From contig JAQTVR010000043.1 in NCBI GenBank assembly GCA_028706995.1, positions 1 through 8,307 of the forward strand: 8,307 nucleotides of DNA. Reading direction: 5' to 3'. The notes under the pieces were generated by a model. The model did not search any database. It was not told the origin of the DNA and saw only the letters and a list, made by a program, of their open reading frames with translations. The first letter of the stretch is position 1. Every line of letters starts with the position of its first letter. This DNA comes from Dehalococcoidales bacterium. GTDB lineage: Bacteria > Chloroflexota > Dehalococcoidia > Dehalococcoidales > UBA5627. The position numbers and the translations under genes were made by a program. This document shows positions 1 to 4,790 of this stretch, in pieces.

Positions 1-250
1 GGTTTCCCCTCGTGGAATAAGAGTGGGACCCGTTTTTTTTAGCTTCCTTCAGGAAGCAAAAAAAACGTTCCTGCGACGAAGTCCTCCGAAGCCATACCAC
101 AGTTTACGATATGAATGGCGGAGGAGGAAGCCCGACCCGCTATCAAATTAGTGAAGGGCGAAGCAGAACGATATTACCTTAAGAGAACTCGGTTTAAAAA
201 AAGAGAAGGGGGTGGTTCTATTTTTATAAAAAACTAGAACCACCCCTTTT
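1..250 (+). ncRNA. Putative structured leader/small RNA, copy A
   Basis: Positions 1-31 are the 31-nt core found at four places in the window. It can fold as GGT/ACC, CCC/GGG and CTC/GAG helices capped by a loop holding GGAAT (14-18). A near-perfect hairpin follows at 31-67: CG plus eight T plus GCTTCC, a TTCA loop, then GGAAGC plus eight A plus CG. The next bases (GTTCC, 67-71) can pair with the loop. A second domain follows, with stem CCTCC-GCCAT (83-95, GAA bulge) pairing ATGGC-GGAGG (115-124), and possible pairing of GTTC-TGC (67-74) with GCAGAAC (163-169). This domain is almost identical to copy D. The element ends in an intrinsic terminator at 209-250. Its promoter, by analogy with copies B-D, lies left of the window. 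The pairings are read by eye and the RNA nature is inferred; a non-coding mobile repeat is the main alternative. Confidence 0.55.
209..250 (+). terminator. Intrinsic terminator closing copy A
   Basis: A perfect 12-bp stem pairs GGGGTGGTTCTA (209-220) with TAGAACCACCCC (235-246), followed at once by TTTT (247-250). The loop can zip further (TTTTT with AAAAA), and AA before the stem can pair into the T tract. It lies 131 bases before the autotransporter start. It therefore either ends a separate small RNA or works as an attenuator between the leader and the gene. Confidence 0.85.
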
Positions 251-282
251 GTTATTAAACAATAATTAAATATTGTGTTCCC

Positions 283-294
283 GGAATTTATTCC
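283..294. promoter_or_regulatory. Inverted repeat next to the -35 of the autotransporter gene
   Basis: GGAAT-TT-ATTCC is a perfect 5-bp inverted repeat ending 3 nt before the predicted -35 (298-303). Its left half resembles the AGGAAWYAYYTCTCT box found upstream of copies B, C and D. A dimeric regulator site is a reasonable inference, but a palindrome this short can arise by chance. Confidence 0.35.
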
Positions 295-297
295 TAT

Positions 298-325
298 TTG
301 CCAAAAACCAGCCTTATGGTATATT
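298..325 (+). promoter_or_regulatory. Predicted sigma70-type promoter for the first autotransporter
   Basis: TTGCCA (298-303) and TATATT (320-325) are separated by 16 nt, giving a predicted transcript start near 332, about 50 nt before the chosen ATG. It lies downstream of the copy A terminator, so the gene could be transcribed independently of copy A. No experimental support is visible. Confidence 0.5.
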
Positions 326-328
326 CAC

Positions 329-348
329 ATACATAGCTTATTATGTAT
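329..348. promoter_or_regulatory. Perfect inverted repeat at the predicted transcript start
   Basis: ATACATA (329-335) and TATGTAT (342-348) form a perfect 7-bp inverted repeat with a 6-nt spacer. It overlaps the predicted transcript start, so it could be an operator or a stem at the 5' end of the mRNA. It is AT-rich, which lowers its weight. Confidence 0.35.
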
Positions 349-380
349 CCATGCATACGTTTTATAAAACAGGAGGGGAA

Positions 381-3170
381 ATGCGAAAGATATTGATGGC
401 AGCAGCTGTAGTAGTATTTTTAATGCAATTTGCAATTATTACAGAATCTTTCGCAGGGCCAACTACGTATACTTTCGATAATGCTGGCGGCAATAATGAC
501 TGGTCTACAGTTAGCAATTGGGCCGGAAGCGTTGTTTGTCCCAGCACAGGGGATGCTGCTGTCAATGCGAACGTACTGGATATTTCGGCAGGCCTTGCTG
601 CTACGGTAAATACAGCGATATTCACAAATGCCATTTTTGATCAGAATGACCTCGGGCTCACGCTCACCGCCACAAACGGTGCCACATTCTTGGGCACTTC
701 ACAAAATTACGGGACGATTACAGGCGATGCAATCTTCGGTACTGATGGAGGCACCGATCGCGCAGTCAATAGAGGTGCGGTCACGGGTACAACTACCTTT
801 TATTCCAATTCGGATACCTATAATGCACTTACAGGTACCATTAGTACCGGCATATTTTATAATCGGACCTACAACCAAGGTACCGCCACCACCTGTACAT
901 TCCATGATGATAGTGCCAACTACGGCACAACCGGTAAAGCCACGTTCTATGATAATAGCTACAACGGTAAGACGGTCACCGGAAACGCCATTTTTAATGA
1001 TGCCACTCAGAATATAGGTGGAATGTTTACTGGTACGGTTAACGGCTACGGCTTTTTCGGCCCCAGCGCCACAAACACCGGCACTGTAGGAACAAGACTT
1101 AATTTTAGCGCCGGCAGAGGTGCATTCGGTGCAGGCCACAGCGGCAATGACGTAGCATTCATTCTTTCTACAGGTGATGACTGGACGACGGACACAAGCG
1201 CAGCTGGCTGGGGTCAGTATACTACTGATACAGCAGGTGTCTATTCCTGGACATTAAACAATGACAGTTCCATCGGTACGGGTGGTGTTGTAACAGGAAA
1301 CGTTACATTTAACGGTACCGGTACCAGTGCCGGCGACATAGAAGGTAGTGGCAATGTTATTAAGACAGGGTCAGACACCACTACTCTTTCCGGAATAAAT
1401 ACTTACACAGGCACTACTACTATATCATCCGGCACACTTGCCTTATCAAGCGTCTTAAATAATAATATTTATAATTCCTCAAATATAAATATAGCAAGCG
1501 GTGCTTATCTAGACACGACCGGCCTTGGAGTGGGCGGGATTGTGCTTGGAATTAACCAGACTTTGGGTGGCAGCGGCACTGTTACAGGCAAGCTTAATGT
1601 AACAAATGGAAGTACCATATCTCCGGGTAATAGCCCTGGCACGCTCAATAATGCAGGTAATGTTACCTATTCAGGAGGCAGTCACTATACCTGGGAGATA
1701 AACGATGCGACTGGAACGGCTGGTACAAATCCCGGCTGGGACCTCCATAGCATTGTTGGTGGCTTGACCATAAACGCTACCTCGGCTAATAAATTTACCA
1801 TCGCGATTAACAGTTTAACTCTTGGTAATATTCCCGGAGATACAGCCAATTTCAGCAAGACAACTAATTATGCCTGGACACTTACTGAAACCACAACCGG
1901 TATTAGTGGTTTCAGCGCTGATGCTTTTAATCTTGATGCGACTAACTTTACCAATGACATTAGCGGAACCAGAAGTAACGGTTATTTTGGCATCCAGGTA
2001 TCGGGGAATTTACTGGAGTTGTTATATCATGCCGCTGTGGGCACTAATTTTGCTAGCGATGCCAGAAATGGCAATGCCTTCGCCGTTGGCACAACGCTTG
2101 ATGGTATTACCAGTCCAACAGGAGATATGTCGACGGTTATTGATGCATTATCAAGTTTACCTACTGCAGACAGCGTGAACTCAGCATTAAACACACTGTA
2201 TCCTACAACTGACAACAGCACGCCTCAGGTAACTCACGAAACCTTAGGCAGTTTTGTCGGGGCTGTCAGTGGCCATTTAAATAATTTAAGACTTGCTCAA
2301 GCTTCGGATGAAACCGGAGTTTCTACCGGAGATGAACCAGCCGATAATGGCATCTGGGCGCAGGGTTTCGGCACATTCCTGCATCAGAATCCGCAAGGTT
2401 CAAGCAATGGTTATAATGCCATTGTTTACGGAACCGCGATCGGTTATGACAGATCAATTAACAGCGATTTACGCCTCGGCGGAAGCTTTGGTTACGCCAA
2501 CGATAATATAAGTTCAAAAGATAATAGTAATCATACTGACATTGACAGCTATCAGGCAACCGTATATGCCGGCCTTACGAAAAGCGTAGATTATCTAAAC
2601 GCCGCATTTTCTTTTGCTTATAACTGCTACAGTAGTTTAAGAAACATAGTTTTTCCCGGCATCAACCGCAGGGCAGACAGTAATTACGGCGGCCAGCAGT
2701 ATGGCTTGTATCTTGAAGGCGGGCACGGTTTTCAATACGGCAAGTTTGAATTAACACCCTTGGCTTCGATTGAGTACCAACATTTAAATATCAATAGTTA
2801 TACCGAGAAAAATGCGGATGCATTAAACCTTATGGTAAACCGGCAGGGTTATAATATGGCCCAATCCGGGCTTGGAGCAAAAGCAGCCTACTCTTTCGAA
2901 GGATCATACGGAACTTTTATTCCCGAATTGCATGCCAAATGGCTTTATGACATTGTTAACGATAATCAGCAGTCAACCTCAACATTTACCGGTGGAGGAG
3001 CATCATTTCCTACACAAGGCTTCCGGCCGTCAAAAAGCAGCGCCAACGTTGGAACCAAACTTACGCTGGTTACAAGGTATAATATAGAGCTTTCCCTGAA
3101 TTACGACTTCCAGGCGAAAAAAGACTTTTACGGCCATTCCGGGTATGTGAATGTGCGTTACTCATTCTAA
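381..3170 (+). CDS. Autotransporter with beta-solenoid passenger and C-terminal barrel
   Basis: A 929-residue type V secreted surface protein. The start at 381 is chosen because AGGAGGGG lies just upstream and the product opens with a clean signal peptide (MRKILMAAA..., cleavage likely after the Ala of SFA, residue 25). The longer in-frame start at 273 has neither feature. Residues 36-60 hold a W-x-NW...GD motif common at the front of secreted repeat proteins. Residues 101-237 hold about eight degenerate 15-21-residue units, each opening with a [A/T/G]-x-F-like strand. Residues 320-357 match an autotransporter-associated beta-strand (PATR) repeat (IKTGSDTTTLSGINTYTG). A typical SPGNSPGTL passenger segment follows, then a helical linker (about 582-640), and a beta-barrel from IWAQGFG (658) to the terminal YSF. 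An adhesin or surface-structure role is inferred; no catalytic motif is seen. Its linker and barrel are homologous to those of the phosphoesterase at 4791-7031. Confidence 0.93.
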   Translation: MRKILMAAAVVVFLMQFAIITESFAGPTTYTFDNAGGNNDWSTVSNWAGSVVCPSTGDAAVNANVLDISAGLAATVNTAIFTNAIFDQNDLGLTLTATNGATFLGTSQNYGTITGDAIFGTDGGTDRAVNRGAVTGTTTFYSNSDTYNALTGTISTGIFYNRTYNQGTATTCTFHDDSANYGTTGKATFYDNSYNGKTVTGNAIFNDATQNIGGMFTGTVNGYGFFGPSATNTGTVGTRLNFSAGRGAFGAGHSGNDVAFILSTGDDWTTDTSAAGWGQYTTDTAGVYSWTLNNDSSIGTGGVVTGNVTFNGTGTSAGDIEGSGNVIKTGSDTTTLSGINTYTGTTTISSGTLALSSVLNNNIYNSSNINIASGAYLDTTGLGVGGIVLGINQTLGGSGTVTGKLNVTNGSTISPGNSPGTLNNAGNVTYSGGSHYTWEINDATGTAGTNPGWDLHSIVGGLTINATSANKFTIAINSLTLGNIPGDTANFSKTTNYAWTLTETTTGISGFSADAFNLDATNFTNDISGTRSNGYFGIQVSGNLLELLYHAAVGTNFASDARNGNAFAVGTTLDGITSPTGDMSTVIDALSSLPTADSVNSALNTLYPTTDNSTPQVTHETLGSFVGAVSGHLNNLRLAQASDETGVSTGDEPADNGIWAQGFGTFLHQNPQGSSNGYNAIVYGTAIGYDRSINSDLRLGGSFGYANDNISSKDNSNHTDIDSYQATVYAGLTKSVDYLNAAFSFAYNCYSSLRNIVFPGINRRADSNYGGQQYGLYLEGGHGFQYGKFELTPLASIEYQHLNINSYTEKNADALNLMVNRQGYNMAQSGLGAKAAYSFEGSYGTFIPELHAKWLYDIVNDNQQSTSTFTGGGASFPTQGFRPSKSSANVGTKLTLVTRYNIELSLNYDFQAKKDFYGHSGYVNVRYSF

Positions 3171-3290
3171 TTGGGTTAGTTTTTTGATAATGTCCGACTC
3201 GAGAGACATGAATATTCCTGTCTCCCAACGGTCTAACAGGTTACATAATTTCTAGTCCAGAACGAATGGACATTTCGGGCAAATTGCGCG
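3171..3290 (+). other. Intergenic spacer with two small hairpins
   Basis: No gene is visible. GAGACA (3203-3208) pairs with TGTCTC (3219-3224), and GTCC (3255-3258) pairs with GGAC (3268-3271) around a 9-nt loop. The second hairpin has a counterpart with the same stem and loop length but a different loop sequence at 7060-7076, also between a gene end and a leader promoter. Neither has a T tract, so neither is a canonical terminator. No clear terminator follows the autotransporter gene. Confidence 0.4.
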
Positions 3291-3348
3291 AGGAATTACC
3301 TCTCTAAAACCCAAATATCTTGCCATAACGCAACATTGTCTATATAAT
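3291..3348 (+). promoter_or_regulatory. Promoter and upstream box of copy B
   Basis: The box AGGAATTACCTCTCT (3291-3305) is followed after 14 nt by TTGCCA (3320-3325), a 17-nt spacer and a perfect TATAAT (3343-3348). The predicted transcript start is near 3355, just before the 31-nt core at 3368. The arrangement matches those upstream of copies C and D. The box centre falls near -57, a usual place for an activator site; the activator itself is inferred. Confidence 0.7.
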
Positions 3349-3354
3349 TCTTCT

Positions 3355-3467
3355 ATATAAATAGAGAGGTTTCCCCTCATGGAATAAGAGTGGGACCCCA
3401 ATTTTTAAATAAGATTTGAAGTAGAATTAGTTCAGATAACTATGTTAATAGGGAAGGAGGATGAATT
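3355..3467 (+). ncRNA. Putative leader RNA, copy B (short form)
   Basis: The 31-nt core lies at 3368-3398 and differs from copy A at one base in the loop (ATGGAATAA instead of GTGGAATAA). The core hairpin can form. Unlike the other copies there is no convincing long hairpin after it and no TTCC-type stretch to pair with the loop. The A/D 3' domain is absent. The transcript would run into AAGGAGG (3454-3460) of the small membrane protein gene, so this copy is its 5' leader. It may be a decayed or minimal version. Confidence 0.45.
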
Positions 3468-4022
3468 ATGAAAAAAATTATGATTGTGGTAAGCGCAATA
3501 ATTATTTTTATATTTATTCTATTAAAAATGCCGTTTATTATTTCTTCCATTGCTTATCTTGACAGTATTACATATCCGAAGAACGGTGAAAAAATTTTGA
3601 CTTTAAAATATTCATCAAAATATAAAGCTGTTATCGGTGGCAAGGCTATATTGTTGGATTTTAGATATAATCCAAAATGCGATTGGAAATATGACCATGT
3701 TTTTAAAATAGATTTCGGTAAAAGATTAAATTCTTATGGGAAAATTAATCCTTCTTTTGCTACTACGCCAGAAGAATATGCAAAGATAAATAAAATGAAA
3801 TTTTCTGGTAACCGTTTACTTGGAAACGGTAAATTTTATGAATTTAATTCACAAAGTGAAAATTTTCATAAAACTACCCTAGTCAAATTTACTCAAAATA
3901 TAATGATCGAAATTGAGATTATTAGAGATGCTTGCAGTGTTAAAGAAGCAGGTGCCGATATTGATACAATACTTAATTCCATGGTGCTTTCAGACAAATA
4001 CGCTGACAAAAACGTAAATTAA
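3468..4022 (+). CDS. Small membrane-anchored or exported protein, function unknown
   Basis: 184 residues. The start is well supported: AAGGAGG ends 7 nt before the ATG. The N-terminus (KK, then a run of Ile/Val/Phe/Leu over residues 4-19 and more hydrophobic residues to about 31) is a signal anchor or uncleaved signal peptide, which would place the rest in the periplasm. The remainder is a small soluble domain rich in Lys and beta-type residues, with two cysteines (C71, C156) that could form a disulfide. The ending DIDTILNSMVLSDK recalls the closing helix and strand of small DcrB/PsbP-like periplasmic domains, but that is a weak impression. I do not recognise the family. The gene is clearly more AT-rich than the autotransporter genes on either side, which may mean separate acquisition. 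Copy B is its leader; no terminator is evident after it. Confidence 0.85.
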   Translation: MKKIMIVVSAIIIFIFILLKMPFIISSIAYLDSITYPKNGEKILTLKYSSKYKAVIGGKAILLDFRYNPKCDWKYDHVFKIDFGKRLNSYGKINPSFATTPEEYAKINKMKFSGNRLLGNGKFYEFNSQSENFHKTTLVKFTQNIMIEIEIIRDACSVKEAGADIDTILNSMVLSDKYADKNVN

Positions 4023-4100
4023 TAAAAAGAACTAATAGTATACCTAATATCAGAGCATAGGGAGAGTAACCATTTTATCTTACCATCCCAGAAATCAGCG

Positions 4101-4156
4101 AGGAATCATTTCTCTGAATTGTAGAATTTGGCATATATTAAGGTAATTGATACATT
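4101..4156 (+). promoter_or_regulatory. Promoter and upstream box of copy C
   Basis: The box AGGAATCATTTCTCT (4101-4115) is followed after 12 nt by TTGGCA (4128-4133), a 17-nt spacer and TACATT (4151-4156). The -10 is weaker than in copies B and D (4 of 6 consensus bases), but the box, the TTGNCAT context and the exact spacer length are all kept. The core begins 24 nt after the -10. It starts about 80 nt after the end of the small gene. Confidence 0.55.
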
Positions 4157-4162
4157 CAATAT

Positions 4163-4398
4163 TGTTTGAAAGTTAGATAGGTTTCTCCTCGTGGGATAAG
4201 AGTGGGACCCTTACTAAATCTTAGGCTTTTCAAGCGAAGCGCAGAAAAGACTTAGATTTAGTTATCCAGCCGAGTTCAAGAAATTTTCTACGAAAATTTC
4301 TTGATATACAGCGAGGCTGGACAGCAATTCTCTCCTCGGTCACAGAGGAGAGAGGATTAAAGCCCTGATTCCTAACGGTAATCAGGGCTTCTTTTTTT
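4163..4398 (+). ncRNA. Putative structured RNA, copy C, with four hairpins and a terminator
   Basis: The core is at 4180-4210, with loop GTGGGATAA. A 50-nt hairpin (4213-4231 with 4244-4262, mostly paired) follows, then TATCC (4263-4267), which matches the loop GGATA (4194-4198). Next come CCAGCC/GGCTGG (4266-4271, 4315-4320) enclosing a perfect 13-bp hairpin (4276-4288, 4292-4304); CTCTCCTC/GAGGAGAG (4330-4337, 4345-4352); and the intrinsic terminator. So much paired sequence between a promoter and a terminator, with no open reading frame, is the strongest case here for a discrete small RNA of about 235 nt. Its 3' part is unrelated to that of copies A and D. It lies almost 400 nt before the phosphoesterase gene, so it may act in trans or be independent of that gene. 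Confidence 0.65.
4360..4398 (+). terminator. Strong intrinsic terminator closing copy C
   Basis: A perfect 11-bp stem pairs AAGCCCTGATT (4360-4370) with AATCAGGGCTT (4380-4390) around a 9-nt loop, followed by C and seven T (4392-4398). No coding region lies between the copy C promoter and this site, so it ends a non-coding transcript. Confidence 0.92.
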
Positions 4399-4614
4399 AT
4401 CGTTCAGTTGAAGGTTTATTGCGTTAAATTTATTTGCTTTAAAAAGTAAATAACATATTCGCCAACCTGTATATAAACGCTAACATAATTTGCTGTTTTA
4501 TTTCTAAAATAAGCCAAATTATCTCTTATGTAATGGTCGCTATATAATGCAAGCATCGGCAACATTTTATACTATTTAAATTTTTATTTAGCTGTAAACG
4601 GAGAGGTCGTCCCC

Positions 4615-4740
4615 TTGTGCAATATGTCTGCCCTTAGAAGGAGATAGGGGAACTTCTCAAATTCAAAAATACCTGTATCTAGGAGGGCTTCACATTGTCG
4701 AATATTACTGCCCATCTTATCGGGTTCACTTCTCAAATTC
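4615..4740 (+). repeat. Imperfect tandem direct repeat, two units
   Basis: TTGTGCAATATGTCTGCCC (4615-4633) and TTGTCGAATATTACTGCCC (4695-4713) match at about three quarters of positions. Further on, ACTTCTCAAATTC occurs identically at 4652-4664 and 4728-4740. The period is about 76-80 nt. The pairing of one diverged and one identical block suggests an old duplication of which the second block stayed conserved. No function is recognised. Confidence 0.5.
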
Positions 4741-4756
4741 GCTAATTTATGTATTA

Positions 4757-4783
4757 TTGATTTCCAAAATTCTATGATATACT
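4757..4783 (+). promoter_or_regulatory. Possible promoter driving a leaderless phosphoesterase mRNA
   Basis: TTGATT (4757-4762) and TATACT (4778-4783) are 15 nt apart, shorter than the optimum. A transcript from this -10 would begin around 4790-4791, at the ATG itself. This fits the lack of any Shine-Dalgarno sequence before that ATG. An upstream promoter with a weak ribosome site remains possible. Confidence 0.4.
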
Positions 4784-4790
4784 TATCGCA

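Larger units (their letters stand above)
4399..4790 (+). other. Long AT-rich non-coding spacer before the phosphoesterase gene
   Basis: About 390 nt with no credible gene. It holds an isolated TATAAT (4543-4548) without a good -35, an imperfect tandem repeat (4615-4740, listed separately), several purine-rich SD-like strings (such as AAGGAGATAGGGG near 4640 and AGGAGGG at 4681-4687) that do not lead into an ORF, and a possible promoter at its right end. The SD-like strings and the repeat could be remnants of decayed genes or duplicated regulatory sites. Confidence 0.4.

Noticed and set aside
19..71. Resemblance to the T-box riboswitch antiterminator (AGAGTGGGACC-CG, hairpin, CG-TTCCT against AGGGTGGNACC-GCG ... 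CGTCCCT).
   Set aside because: The bulge-like TGGGACC is tempting, but the promoters of copies B-D lie only 20-24 nt before the core, leaving no room for Stem I. Copy D breaks the ACC. The genes are not synthetases or amino acid transporters, and four copies in 8 kb is not how T-boxes occur. A derived relative cannot be excluded.
1..200. Copy A/D region as a decayed protein gene on the minus strand.
   Set aside because: The reverse strand gives short open stretches but no recognisable motif, start or ribosome site, and the paired stems and flanking transcription signals fit the plus strand.
113..238. Short ORFs through the 3' domain of copies A and D (for example from the ATG at 116, or 7309-7521) as a conserved leader peptide.
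   Set aside because: The two copies differ by an indel of two bases inside the domain, so the frame is not kept, and the D version runs on into the hydrolase gene out of frame. Conservation at the nucleotide level fits RNA better than peptide.
273..380. Upstream in-frame start at 273 for the first autotransporter.
   Set aside because: It has no ribosome binding site, would put 36 unlikely residues before the signal peptide, and overlaps the predicted promoter. ATG 381 has a strong Shine-Dalgarno sequence and a proper signal peptide.
362..1139. Minus-strand and alternative-frame ORFs inside the first autotransporter (362-634, 699-1139, 628-1017, 1822-2178 and similar).
   Set aside because: These are shadows of a repetitive Thr/Gly/Asn-rich gene, with no family motif or ribosome site of their own.
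4500..4560. TATAAT at 4543-4548 as a full promoter for the phosphoesterase gene.
   Set aside because: No acceptable -35 lies 16-18 nt upstream in this AT-rich stretch, so it is only noted in the spacer entry.
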